Shown: positions 21,735 through 34,017, numbered from the stretch's first letter. The stretch is 64,000 nucleotides of DNA from Unio delphinus (GCA_029339505.1 JAQISU010000069.1:8230501-8294500), one strand, 5' to 3'. Numbers and translations: made by a program. The notes: a model not told the origin generated them from the sequence alone.

Positions 21735-21945
21735 CTGATAACATCTCTGATAACATCTGATAACATCTGATAACGTCTGATAACGTCTGATAACGTCGGC
21801 TGATAGCATCTCTGATAACGTCTTTGAGATCGTAGCTGAAATTGTAGATGATGTGTTGCGGAACATCTCTGATAACATCTATGATAACATCTTTGATATC
21901 GTAGCTGAAATTGTAGCTGATATTGTAGCGAAGCATCTCTGTTTA
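21735..21945. repeat. Short-period repeat of TCTGATAAC(A/G) with GATA-type motifs
   Basis: About a dozen copies of TGATAAC(A/G)TC appear at roughly 10-11 bp spacing, then in a looser second block with GTAGCTGAAATTGTAG inserts. TGATAA is the classic GATA-factor core, but low sequence complexity alone could explain the density. Confidence 0.8.
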
Positions 21946-22324
21946 TCGGATTGTCTGTCCGTCTACATCTGTCGTGACGTGTAAATATCCGGAAATCTAG
22001 AAGTCCGAGTGTCGGAGCTGTCTAGAGTTGTAAACATCCGGGGTGGCATCTAGGGTATTGAGGAACGTTACTTCTAGTAGATGTTGTATGCTGTCTGTAC
22101 GTATAACTGTGGTGGATCGGTGAAGGGCAAGTGATCGATAAAAGTATTGAGTCAACCCTAGGTTTTCGGGGAAACTGGGCGGCGATTCAACTGTTGGTGA
22201 ATCGTACGGTTATACAGGGTCGGGACACATGTGTGTGTTGCAATTGTAGTACAATTGAATACATTGTTGTATTTACATGGTTACTTCAAATCACAATAGT
22301 ATTTCAAGGCATTGCATGAATCTC

Positions 22325-22330
22325 AATAAA
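22325..22330 (+). terminator. Polyadenylation signal AATAAA in the LTR candidate
   Basis: AATAAA lies in the TATA-box orientation about 380 bp before the right LTR end. It would place the R/U5 boundary shortly downstream. AT-rich DNA makes chance hexamers common. Confidence 0.3.
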
Positions 22331-22712
22331 AGCTAGCAACTTGATTAAATACATGTATATGTTCGTGCTAGTTGTCGCAATTCATACGTGCGATAGTATA
22401 GTTTGATGTTTGTGTTTATTATCGTAATTTATACTTGCGTTAATATAACTTTTGTAAAGGTTCCTTGGATGTGTATATAGTCCAAGAGATTCCTTTGTAT
22501 CTGTGTTTTATTTTGTATTAATATTTCATTTATTCATGTATTGTGAATGGTTGTGAGTGTAATTGTGGGTTGAACGCAAGAGTTATTGTGTTGATACATC
22601 AATTTTTTTCATTAATTTATTTATTTCATAAATTTATATTTTCTTTCACATATTGTGTTTGTGTTGTTCATTTAATCCACCATCCTCTCGGTAACAATTC
22701 TGTTACAACATG

Positions 22713-24069
22713 CATATAGTCAAGTACAAACACGACACATTCATGTAGCGATTACTTCCACATGAGTTAATCAGGACAAACGTAAGCATACAATACAATT
22801 TACATTACCAATTTATATTACAGTGCTTGTTTTATTAAAGAGATAAAACTACAGCTAGTCTGCGGTCCTAATGTATATAACAGAGTTTGTTTATTTGTAT
22901 ATTATACGACATCTCGTTAATAATCAAGAATCAATTTGCCAGCAGATACCACAATTTCTCTTTAGTGCGACTTGCCTGACCATGATAAAATAATTACACA
23001 AATATGATTATACATAGGAGAAATAAATGAACCAAACCCCTTGCAAAGTAATCACGTTGCAAGTCCCTCTATTTAGTGAAGATAACTCTTTACACTCTAA
23101 TCATATGATCGGTCTTTATAGAGAACAAATTATATCTAATTTAATAAAGGGATGGAACATGGCCCGGAATACTGCATATCAATAACATCAATAGCAATTT
23201 ATCAGTTGTTTGCTTAGTCCGAACTGTGAAAGCTAACGAAGATTTCTATAGGTATTGACATGACTAATTATTGTGACTGACTCCAAATTGTTTACAGCTT
23301 TCAAAAAAAGCTATCACATTTATATAATGTCCACAAAGAACAAGTATACAATTGTTATGTGTTTAATTGAATATACGTGGAAAGGAATAAACATTAAGTA
23401 GTAGAATATAAAATCTTATGTTTGTCTAATGAGGTAGGTATTGGAGAAATGATATATCAAACGAATTTTCTTGTAGCAAGGAACATATGGCCTAACAATT
23501 CTTAAGCGAAGTGATGTCGTTTTAAGAAAGTATAACGAGAATCAAAAACAGTTTGATGTATGCATCACTGATAATATATTTAACAAGAGCAAACTCTGTC
23601 GAATTTTGCGTTAAAATGAAAGATATTTACAATCTGAGTGGAGTCTGATAATGTAGTCCTGTATTACCTAGCATTACACATGCAAAATATACATTATTAC
23701 AAACTCAGTGAAGTGGTTTTGTTTAAATATGTCTTCTTCGGCATTAGATTAATATACTTCTATTTATAAAATGATTGGGGTCTTTGGGTATAAAACTACT
23801 GATTCAGAGGATTTTAAAGAAATAAAAGATGTTTAAGTTCTCCATTGTAATCACTAATTACCTAACTTATAAAACAGTATGATAACATCATGTTGATTGG
23901 ATTTTTGTACCGGTTACTTTGTCATATGGGTGATATACTCTTTATGTTCTGGTATGTTCTTTTCTTTTATGTTCATTATCGATCAGTTCTGTTAGATACA
24001 CATAAAACTGTTATCAAAACAAGATACATAAATTGGAAACATTGGTGATCAAGTAGTTAAAATCTCAAC
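22713..24069. other. Unique AT-rich sequence, nothing recognised
   Basis: Apart from the remnant of the 39 bp repeat at its left edge, I see no gene or element in this 1.36 kb. Confidence 0.4.
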
Positions 24070-24289
24070 ACATATGTCTAGTCTGAAGACCGGTAATTTA
24101 CCTGTCTCTAATATGTTGATGGGCAGTGGCAGATGCTTTATCTGCTCAGGAAATGGACGCACCCACCCATATACGAGTCTCATGCTGCCTTGCAAATCGG
24201 CTTTAGTTAGACAAAGGCTAAGGGAGTAACCCTAAAAGAAAATCTGGAGCGGAGACCCTAAGGCAGTTAGACTGTGTCATAAAGATATG

Positions 24290-24782
24290 CTTTCAGACGA
24301 ATGGATATGATTCTGCTAGATATGGGGCGCACTTCAAGCAAAGATCCCTTTGTATACAAAGGAAGCCTACTCCATTTGTCGACTTATCAAATTTTCCACA
24401 ATAGTATAATATATGCCAATTTTCAGTTTGGTGTTCTCCTAGGGCTTTCCATCTTACATCACAGAGTCCCAGAATGTGCCATGTGTAGTGTTTTATCTCA
24501 TGTGCCAACTTTTGGAGTGTTCCAGTTTGCGCCAGAGTTCTAATTTTCCGTTTGGCGATGGCAACGCTGTATCTCGCTTTGATTTTATGCGAAGTACCAG
24601 TAGCCCACTTGGCACCTCTGTCCTGGTGGACAAAGGCAGGCGCGGTCCTTGTTCACCCCAGCGACGACCGATCAGGTATCGTAACTTCAGATTTGTCCAG
24701 CATTATCAGTGTGTCTTGGGCAAAAGTCTTCTGGCGAAGCCCATCCCTTTCCAAACCAAGGAGTTGCCAGATGGGGATGTAG
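24290..24782 (-). pseudogene. RTE-like endonuclease, N-terminal fragment
   Basis: Read from 24782 downward, the frame passes one stop and then gives KIRTLAQTGTLQKLAHEIKH, YTWHILGLCDVRWKALGEHQ, TENWHILYYCGK and STNGVGFL. This corresponds to the WNVRTL...EI..Y..DILGLCE.RW...G....G..I.YSG.....GVGF region of LINE endonucleases. The W-N of the first motif is replaced by K-I, and the conserved Glu of the catalytic E-x-R-W motif is Asp (CDVRW). After a frameshift near 24300 the SIRLKA motif follows. The catalytic C-terminal half of the nuclease is missing, so it cannot be active. Confidence 0.75.
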
Positions 24783-24834
24783 TACATCGTCCAACTGACT
24801 TAATGTATCCACTCCGCAAAAGCAACCAATGCAG

Positions 24835-25576
24835 TAATTGCTCAAGGTTATGTGGGTGACTGGTTCCAGACAACAGTTGGAGTCCGGCAAGGTTGTCTCC
24901 TGTCACCCACAATTTTGAACATTTATTTAGAGCGCACCAAGAGCGAAGTCCTATAAAACCATTGTGGGGCAGTCAGCATTGGAGGGCATAACATCACCAA
25001 ACTTCCTCCACTGTGCAGACGACATTGATGGGCTGGCAGGCAGTGAAGACGTGCTTGCAACATTTGTGAAGAACCTGGATGAAATATCTAGCAAATAGTG
25101 ACAAAACAAATCTCAGGATAAATGCAGAGAACAGTAAGTGATAAACACTGAATCCGTTCAGATATATTTGTTCCAAAATCACCGAACATGGATCAAGAGC
25201 AGACATTTTATCACGGGCAAGACAAATAATGGCAAAAGCTAAGATCCATTTGGAAAGACAAGATTATCTGTCTGAAAACTAAAATCAGAGCTTTGAGAGC
25301 ACTAGTCAGCTCCGTCTTTTTATATTGATGTGAGGCATGATCCCTAAGAGCAGAGTTACAGCAAAGAATCCATAAACTTGAAACGAGATGTTACAGAACC
25401 ATCCTTGGCATTTCTTACTTGGACCACATCACAAATGAAGAAGCGCGTAACACAATCAGGCAGAGAGTAGGCCATTATGACGATCTCTTCACCACGGTCA
25501 AAAAGAGGTAGTTAAAATATTGTGGCCCTGTCACTAACGCTAACAATCTATGAATAATAGACCTGTAGGGCAGCGT

Positions 25577-25651
<75 letters not shown>

Positions 25652-25745
25652 AGTGGACTAACAACATCACAGAATCGACCAGGAGAAGTTGTGCGGAAGC
25701 ACAAGCACTGAAAAATGATAAACAAAAGTGGAGGAAATTGGTATT
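24835..25745 (+). pseudogene. RTE-like reverse transcriptase and C-terminal region, multiply frameshifted
   Basis: One frame gives WFQTTVGVRQGCLLSPTILN (RT motif 4/B region). After a frameshift another gives FLHCADDIDGLAGSEDVLAT, containing the (A)DD catalytic pair at about 25017-25025. Further on come HGSRADILSRARQIMAKAKI, then RCYRTILGISYLDHITNEEA and TIRQRVGHYDDLFTTVKKR, and finally QWTNNITESTRRSCAEAQAL ending in WRKLV. This order matches the second half of an RTE-like ORF. The fingers and first half of the RT are absent. A (GA)n tract interrupts the arginine-rich region (25579-25650). Several stops make it a pseudogene. Confidence 0.8.
25579..25650. repeat. (GA)n microsatellite inside the LINE coding relic
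   Basis: About 36 AG dinucleotides expand from the LINE's CGTCCAGAGAGA segment, where intact relatives encode G-R-P-x-x-R-W. LINE coding sequence resumes right after the tract. Confidence 0.97.
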
Positions 25746-25802
25746 ATATACCTAGCTAGTAATTAAATACAATTCATTCCGCTTATATGATCATAACGTT
25801 TT

Positions 25803-28800
25803 ATCCACATATTAAAGTAAATCCATTATTCTCATTTGATAGTCCTTTTGTATTCACACAGTAAAGTCAAATCATTATTCTTATTTGATAATCTTGTTGT
25901 ATTCACATAGTAAAGTCAAATCAGTATTCTTATTTGATAATCTCGTTGTATTCACATATTACAGTCAATCCATTATTCTCAGTTGATAGTCTCGTTGTAT
26001 TCACATATTACAGTCAATCCATTATTCTCAGTTGATAGTCTCATTGTTTTCACATAGTAAAATCAATCCATTATCCTCAGTTGATAGTCTCGTTGTATTC
26101 ACATAGTAAAGTCAAATCAGTATTCTTATTTAATAATCTCGTTGTATTCACATAGTAAAGTCAATCCATAATTCTCAGTTGATAATCTCGTTGTATTCAC
26201 ATATTACAGTCAATCCATTATTCTCAGTTGATAGTCTCGTTGTATTTACACTTTACAGTCAATCCATAATTCTCAGTTGATAATCTCGTTGTATTCACAT
26301 ATTACAGTCAATCCATTATTCTCAGTTGATAGTCTCGTTGTATTCACACAGTAAAGTCAATTCATTATTCTCATTTGATAATCTCGTTGTATTCACTTAT
26401 TAAAGGCATATTAATTATTCTTATTTGATAATCTCGTTGTATTCACATATTAACGTCAAATCATTATTCTCAGTTGATAGTCTCGTTGCATTCACATATT
26501 ACAGTCAATCCATTATTCTCAGTTGATAGTCTCGTTGTATTTACACTTTACAGTCAATCCATAATTCTCAGTTGATAGTCTCGTTGTATTCACATATTAC
26601 AGTCAATCCATTATTCTCAGTTGATAGTCTCGTTGTATTTACACTTTACAGTCAATCCATTATTCTCAGTTGATAGTCTCGTTGTATTTACACTTTACAG
26701 TCAATCCATAATTCTCAGTTGATAGTCTTGTCGTATTTACACTTTACAGTCAATCCATTATTCTCAGTTGATAGTCTCGTTGTATTTACACTTTACAGTC
26801 AATCCATAATTCTCAGTTGATAGTCTCGTTGTATTTACATAGCAAAATCAATCCATTATTCTCAGTTGATAGTCTCGTTGTATTCACATAATAAAATCAA
26901 TCCATTATTCTCAGTTGATAGTCTCGTTGTATTCACATAGTAAAGACAATCCATTATTCTCAGTTGGTAGTCTCGTTGTATTCACTTATTAAAGGCATAT
27001 TAATTATTATTATTTGATAATCTCGTTGTATTCACATATTAACGTCAAATCATTATTCTCAGTTGATAGTCTCGTTGCATTCACATATTACAGTCAATCC
27101 ATTATTCTTAGTTGATAGTATCGTTGTATACACATGGTAAAATCAATCCATTAGTCTCAGTTGATAGTATCGATGTATTTACATAGTACAGTCAATCCAT
27201 TTTTCTCAGTTGGTAGTCTGGTTGTCTTCACATAGTAAAGTCAATAGATATTTCTCAGTTGATAGTCTCGTTGTATTCACATAGTATAGTCAAATCATTA
27301 TTCTCAGTTGATAGTCTCGTTGTATTCACATATTAAAGTGAAAACATTATTCGTTTTTGATAATCTCGTTCTATGCAGATAGTAAAATCAATCCATTATT
27401 CTCAGTTGATAGTTTCGTTGTATTCACATATTAAACTCAATTTTCCAATTTGATAATCTAGTTGTATTCACATAGTAAAATCAATCCATTATTCTCAGTT
27501 GATTATTTCGTTGTATTCACTTATTACAGTCAATCCATTATTCTCAGTGGATAGTCTCGTTGTCTTCACATATTACAGTCAATCCATTATTCTCAGGGGA
27601 TAGTCTCGTTGTCTTCACATATTACAGTCAATCCATTATTCTCAGTTGATAGTCTCATTGTTTTCACATAGTAAAATCAATCCATTATCCTCAGCTGATA
27701 GTCTCGTTGTATTCACATAGTAAAGTCAAATCATTATTCTGATTTGATAATGTTGTTGTATTCACATAGTAAAGTCAAATCATTATTCTGATTTGATAAT
27801 CTTGTTGTATTCACATAGTAAAGTCAAATCAGTATTTTTTTTTTGATAATCCCGTTGTATTCACATAGTTAACTCAAATCATTATTCTGATTTGATAATC
27901 TTGTTGTATTCACATAGTAAAGTCAAATCATTATTCTGATTTGATAATCTTGTTGTATTCACATAGTAAAGTCAAATCATTATTCTGATTTGATAATCTT
28001 GTTGTATTCACATAGTAAAGTCAAATCAGTATTCTTTTTTGATAATCTCGTTGTATTCACATAGTAATGTCAAATCATTATTCTGATTTGATAATCTTGT
28101 TGTATTCACATAGTAAAGACAAATCATTATTCTGATTTGATAATCTTGTTGTATTCATATAGTAAAGTCAAATCATTATTCTGATTTGATAATCTTGTTG
28201 TATTCACATATTACAATCAATCCATTATTCTCAGTTGATAGTCTCGTTGTATTCGCATATCACAGTCAATCCATTATTTTTAATTGATAGTCTCGTTGTA
28301 TTCACATATTACAGTCAATCCATTATTCTCAGTTGATAAACTCGTTGTATTCATATATTACAGTCAATCCATTATTCTCAGTTGATAGTCTCATTGTATT
28401 CACATAGTAAAATTAATCCATTATTCTCAGTTGATAGTCTCGTTTTATTCACACAATAAAGTCAATTCATTATTCTTATTTGATAATCTCGTTGTATTCA
28501 CATATAGTAAAGACAATCCATTATTCTCAGTTGATAGTCCCGTTGCATTCACATAGTAAAGTCAAATCATTATTCTTCTTTGATAATCTCGTTGTATTCC
28601 CTTATTAAATGCAAATAATTATTCTCATTTGATAATCTCGTTGTATTCACATATTAACGTCAAATCATTATTCTCAGTTGATAGTCTCGTTGTCTTCACA
28701 TATTACAGTCAATCCATTATTCTCAGTTGATAGTCTCATTGTTTTCACATAGTAAAATCAATCCATTATCCTCAGCTGATAGTCTCGTTGTATTCACATA

Positions 28801-31800
28801 GTAAAGTCAAATCATTATTCTGATTTGATAATGTTGTTGTATTCACATAGTAAAGTCAAATCATTATTCTGATTTGATAATCTTGTTGTATTCACATAGT
28901 AAAGTCAAATCAGTATTTTTTTTTTGATAATCCCGTTGTATTCACATAGTAAACTCAAATCATTATTCTGATTTCATAATCTTGTTGTATTCACATAGTA
29001 AAGTCAAATCATTATTCTGATTTGATAATCTTGTTGTATTCACATAGTAAAGTCAAATCATTATTCTGATTTGATAATCTTGTTGTATTCACATAGTAAA
29101 GTCAAATCAGTATTCTTTTTTGATAATCTCGTTGTATTCACATAGTAATGTCAAATCATTATTCTGATTTGATAATCTTGTTGTATTCACATAGTAAAGA
29201 CAAATCATTATTCTGATTTGATAATCTTGTTGTATTCATATAGTAAAGTCAAATCATTATTCTGATTTGATAATCTTGTTGTATTCACATATTACAATCA
29301 ATCCATTATTCTCAGTTGATAGTCTCGTTGTATTCGCATATCACAGTCAATCCATTATTTTTAATTGATAGTCTCGTTGTATTCACATATTACAGTCAAT
29401 CCATTATTCTCAGTTGATAAACTCGTTGTATTCATATATTACAGTCAATCCATTATTCTCAGTTGATAGTCTCATTGTATTCACATAGTAAAATTAATCC
29501 ATTATTCTCAGTTGATAGTCTCGTTTTATTCACACAATAAAGTCAATTCATTATTCTTATTTGATAATCTCGTTGTATTCACATATAGTAAAGACAATCC
29601 ATTATTCTCAGTTGATAGTCCCGTTGCATTCACATAGTAAAGTCAAATCATTATTCTTCTTTGATAATCTCGTTGTATTCCCTTATTAAATGCAAATAAT
29701 TATTCTCATTTGATAATCTCGTTGTATTCACATATTAACGTCAAATCATTATTCTCAGTTGATAGTCTCGTTGTATGCACATAGCATAATCAATCCATTA
29801 TTCTAAGTTGATAGTATCGTTGTATTTACATAGTACAGTCAGTTCATTTTTCTCAGTTGTTAGTCTCGTTGTCTTCACAGAGTAAAGTCAATCGATTTTT
29901 CTCAGTCGATAGTCTCGTTGTATTCACGTAGAAAAGTCATCATTATGATCAGTTGATAGTCTCGTTGTATTTACATTTTAAAATCAACCCACTATTCGTA
30001 TTAGATAATCTCGTTGTATTCACATCGTAAAATCAATCCATTTTTCTCAGTTGATAGTCTCGTTAAATTCACATATTAAAGTCAATCAATTATTCTTGTT
30101 TGATTATCTAGGTGTATTCACATAGTAAGATCAATCCATTATTCTCAATTGATAATTTCGTTGTATTCCCATATTACAGTCAATCCATTATTTTCAGTTG
30201 ATAGTCTCGTTGTATTCACATAGTAAAGTCAAATCAGTATTCTTATTTGATAATCTCGTTGTATTCACATATTACAGTCAATCCATTATTCTCAGTTCAT
30301 AGTCTCGTTGTATTCGCATATCACAGTCAATGCAATAGTCAGTTGATAGTCTCATTGTATTAACACAGTAAAATCAATATATTATTCTCAGTTGATAGTC
30401 TCGTTGTATTCACACAGTAAAGTCAAATCAGTATTTTTGTTTGATAACCTCATTGTATTCACATATTACAGTCAAACCATTATTCTCAGTTGACAGTCTC
30501 GTTGTATTCACATAGTAAAGTCAATCCATTATTCCTTTTTGATAATCTCGTTGTATTCACATAGTAAAGTCAAATCTATATTCTTATTTGATAGTCTCGA
30601 TACATTCATATAGTAAAGTCAAATCAGTATTTTTTTTTGATAATCTCGTTGTATTCACATATTACAGTCAATCCATTATTCTAAGTTGATAGTCTCGTTG
30701 TAGTCAAATATTACAGTCAATCAATCCATTATTCTCAGTTGATAGTTTTGTTGTTTTCACATAATCTCGTTGCATTCACATAGTAATGTCAAATCATTAT
30801 TCTTATTTGATAATCTTGTTGCATTCATATAGTAAAGTCAAATCAGTATTCTCAATTGATAATTTCGTTGTATTCACATATTACAATCAATGCATTATTC
30901 TCAGTTGATAGTCTCATTGTATTCACATAGTAAAATAAATCTGTTATTCTCAGTTGATAGTCTCGTAGTATTCACACAGTAAAGTCAAATCAGTATTCTT
31001 ATTTCATAATCTCGTTGTATTCACATGCTACAGTCAGTCCATTAGTCTCAGTTGATAGTCTCGTTGTATTCACATATTACAGTAAATCAATCCATTATTC
31101 TCAGTTGATAGTCTTGTTGTTTTCACATAATCTCGTTGTATTCACATAGTAAAGTCAACCCATTATTCTTATTTGATAATTTTGTTGTACTCACATAGTA
31201 AAGTCAAATCATTATTCTTATTTGATAGTCTCGTTGTATTCAGATATTAAAGTCAATACATTATTCTCAGTTGTTAGTCTCGTTGCATTCAGATAGGAAA
31301 GTCAAATCATTATGCGTTTTTGATAGTATCTTTGTATTCACATATTAAAGTCCAATCATTATTCGTATTTAATAGTCTCGTTGTATTCACATATTAAAAT
31401 CAAATCATTATTCTTATTTGATAATCTCGTTGTATTCACTTATTAATGTCAAATCATTATTCTTATTTGGTAATCTCGTTGTATTCACATATTAAAGTGA
31501 ATCCGTTATTCTCAGTTGGTAGTCTCGTTGCATTAAAATAGTAAAGTAAAATCATTATTCGTATTACATAGTCTCGTTGTATTTAAATGTGAAAGTCAAA
31601 TCATTATTCTTATTTGATAATCTCGTTGTATTCACATATTAAATTTAAATCATTACTTGTATTTGATAATCTCGTTGTATTCACATATTAAATTTAAATC
31701 ATTACTTGTATTTGATAATCTCGTTGTATTCACATATTAAATTTAAATCATTACTTGTATTTGATAATCTCGTTTTATTCACATATTAAATTCAAATCAT

Positions 31801-32040
31801 TATTGTTATTTGATAATCTCGTTATATTCACATATTAAATTCAAGTCATTATTTGTATTTGATAATCTCGTTTTATTCACATATTAAATTCAAATCATTA
31901 TTGTTATTTGATAATCTCGTTTTATTCACATATTAAAGTCCAATCATTATTCTTTTTTGATAATCTCGTTGCATTCACATGTTAAAGTCCAATCATTATT
32001 TTTATTTGATAATCTCGTTGTATTCACATATTAAAATCAG
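25803..32040. repeat. Large minisatellite/satellite array B, 49 bp unit, roughly 125-130 copies
   Basis: The unit runs GTCAATCCATTATTCTCAGT, TGATAGTCTCGTTGTATTCA, CATATTACA (49 bp). Major variants alternate: CAATCC/CAAATC, TCAGTTGATAG/TTATTTGATAA, CATAGTAAAG/CATATTACAG. Units vary more than in array A. A block of about 1.08 kb starting near 27601 is repeated in tandem at an exact offset of 1,081 bp (about 22 units plus 3 bases) with few differences. A shorter recurrence at 589 bp links 26391 and 26980. The array starts just past the RTE-like fragment and ends about 240 bp before an L2-like LINE. Confidence 0.97.
27601..29770. repeat. 1,081 bp higher-order tandem duplication inside array B
   Basis: Diagnostic variants (TATCCTCAGCTGATAG, TAATGTTGTTG, GTATTCCCTTATTAAATGC) occur at constant 1,081 bp spacing: 27661 with 28742 and 28561 with 29642. 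Copies differ at only a few sites, such as GATTTGATAA versus GATTTCATAA near 28973. This is the youngest large duplication I can see in the window. Confidence 0.9.
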
Positions 32041-32811
32041 ACTTTGCATACAATTATCTTGTACAGTGCCGTCGTTTAAATGAGGTTAAATGGCATATTC
32101 CATCATAAAGACTTCAGGTATAAAACAACCCCTCTTAAAAACTACGTGATATTCAATAGCCTACATTTTCATCTGCGCAAACATTACTATGTGTCGTAGA
32201 CTTTATAGGGACAGAGATAATAACCTTATTTTGATCATACTTACAATAAACCATTCATGTAAAAAAGTACCCCAATTTACCTCCGGAATGATGGCCACTA
32301 TAGCTTAACGGGCTACAAGCAGATGTCCAGGTTTTGTGTTGTTGTTCATAATATATGTGCTTGTTGTCTATCTTCATCTGCATTATTGTGTTGCATCATG
32401 CATTGGCTGTTAAGTTCGCATGTGTTTCTTCATCTCCTTGGTTTTGAAACGGGAACTATTACAATGTCTCAGGTGTTTTGCTCCACTTATACAACGTCCT
32501 TTGTTCTTGAAAAAAATCACCATCAAGTGATCGCTAGTTAATTGCTTTAAATGACCACTTTTTGTATCTCCATACTACATTATGCACAAGACTTGAGAAA
32601 TTCAGACTTCATTCATCAATTTTTAAATGTAAACGGAATTGAGAAGAGAAACTTTGTTTCAAAGCGGGCCGGCGTGGAATATTAAGAATATTAAGAAGAA
32701 TTCCAAATTATCTCTTTCTCGCCTTTTCCAGCTAAACAATTTAAACGTTGGGTTGTTAGGGCAAATACATTTGAAATTACTAAACTTTGTATCAACTATC
32801 ACAGAGATACC

Positions 32812-33610
32812 ACTGCGTATTGCATTATTCAACGCCCATTCAGTAGGACCACGATAAAAGCGTCCAGAAATAGTTAATTTGATTAATGATCAGATATCAA
32901 CGTCTTCTCTCTGACATAATTATGGATAAAAACATCAGGCGATTATCCAAAGTGCGTGGGTCTAACACCCACCGGTTACTCCATCAAGAAGTTCCACCGT
33001 CTCTCTCGCAGAGGTTGAATTGCTGGCATCACAAGGAATTCCATGATACAATGTTGAAAATACAACACAAGTTTCAATTTCAGCCACACATCGTTTGAAC
33101 TAATCCATAAACACTCACACTGGCATAAAGGTCAGTCCATTGTTGCTGCCTCCACCACCTTGTTTCTAGTAGAAAATACAAGCTGACTGAATCTCGTTTT
33201 TGTAGCAGTTTCCAAATCTCATGGAGTATGGAAATTTGAGATGTCGCAACATGATTATTCTTTGAGATTTCAGCATTCACTTGGACTGTACTGGAAACCC
33301 ATACACATAAAAGTCCTAAATTTCATTCATGTTTTCAACCTTAAACAGTCAGTTAACGAACCCACCCATAAATATGGTCACATTGTAGATAATATTGAAC
33401 TGACCACCCTTGTATTCCAGTAGCTTGTATTAGATCATCTCTGTATTATATGCCATCTGGACATATCAATCCCTAACCCTCCACCTTTATTTGCTACTAA
33501 GAGAAACCTCCGTGTGATAAATAGAACCAAACTAATGCATGGCATCCAGTCAAACCTAACAACGTACTTTCCTACTACAGCAGAATAACCTCGGTAACTG
33601 CATGCGTTAA
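32812..33610 (+). pseudogene. LINE endonuclease relic (copy 1)
   Basis: The frame starting at 32812 reads LRIALFNAHSVGPR followed by a stop. It then continues across frameshifts through LTPTGYSIKKFHRLSRRG, ITRNSMIQC and YNTSFNFSHTSFELIHKHSH. These match LTSTDYSIKSFPHNSRGG, ITKNSLIKC and YNTTFNFCQTSFELVQ in copy 2. The stretch 33130-33300 holding the YRPP and G-D-F-N motifs is badly scrambled. Later segments (HVFNLKQSVNEPTHKYGH) are recognisable. The domain is an APE-like endonuclease that nicks target DNA for target-primed reverse transcription in intact relatives; this one is dead. Confidence 0.75.
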
Positions 33611-33780
33611 TTGTTTGGGAAACATGCTCCAGACACCAACTGCAGAATATCAATTCAAAATTGTTATTCGAGGTTTATCAGTGTTAGTGACGAGCTTCGC
33701 ACTGCTAAAAGAAGAGTAAGAAAGAGAGACTATGGCTTTCCAACGTACCCACTGTCAATAACACAATCTATGAAGTCGCT

Positions 33781-34017
33781 ATGAAGAGCGTCACAAACAT
33801 AGGCCATTTAGCCAGATTATCCTACTACGGTACTAAAATCACAGTGAGTTCCAACTGCAAAGACCTATTCCACATTGCTAACAAACTATTGTCAAGAAAC
33901 GAATGTTCACCACTTCCAACTACCTTCGCTTCAGTAGAGCTTCTTACGGATCTGTTTGCAAATTTAGTCCGTGACAAAGTACTAAAAATTAGAGATCAGC
34001 TTGACAACACAATTTAA
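33781..34017 (+). pseudogene. LINE linker region between endonuclease and RT (copy 1)
   Basis: A 78-codon open stretch reads KSVTNIGHLARLSYYGTKIT, then LFHIANKLLSRNECSPLPTT and DLFANLV. It parallels KNVTNIVHLAKLSHYSTKIT, LFEITKKLLSRNTCTPLSTT and DLFANFSS in copy 2. Its apparent start Met is internal to the original ORF. Confidence 0.75.

Larger units (their letters stand above)
21203..22707 (+). mobile_element. Candidate solo LTR, 1,505 bp
   Basis: The segment begins TGTCACAGAATT and ends AATTCTGTTACA, an inverted pair with 11 of 12 matches and the canonical TG...CA termini of LTRs. Flanks are ACTTG (21198-21202) and ACATG (22708-22712), a 4/5 match for a 5 bp target duplication. The flanking 39 bp minisatellite is interrupted exactly here and continues on the right. 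Inside, TATATAAG (21437) could be a promoter and AATAAA (22325) a polyadenylation signal, in the plus direction. A GATA-rich short repeat fills 21735-21945. No gag/pol sequence or second LTR lies nearby, so recombination to a solo LTR is inferred. Confidence 0.65.
24070..25760. mobile_element. Rearranged RTE-like LINE fragment (5' part inverted, 3' part direct)
   Basis: The minus strand from about 24782 down to 24290 carries the start of an APE-type endonuclease. The plus strand from about 24835 to 25745 carries reverse transcriptase motifs and the C-terminal tail of what looks like the same element type. Protein similarity is to the RTE-like family that includes craniofacial development protein 2-like sequences. 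The layout, inverted 5' segment abutting the direct 3' segment, is what twin-primed LINE insertion produces. The role of the GC-richer stretch 24070-24290 is uncertain; it may be untranslated LINE sequence. Confidence 0.7.

Noticed and set aside
24476..24859. 127-codon plus-strand frame
   Set aside because: It is antisense to the inverted endonuclease segment of the LINE.
25803..32040. CRISPR-like array of regular repeats
   Set aside because: Continuous 49 bp tandem units without spacers.
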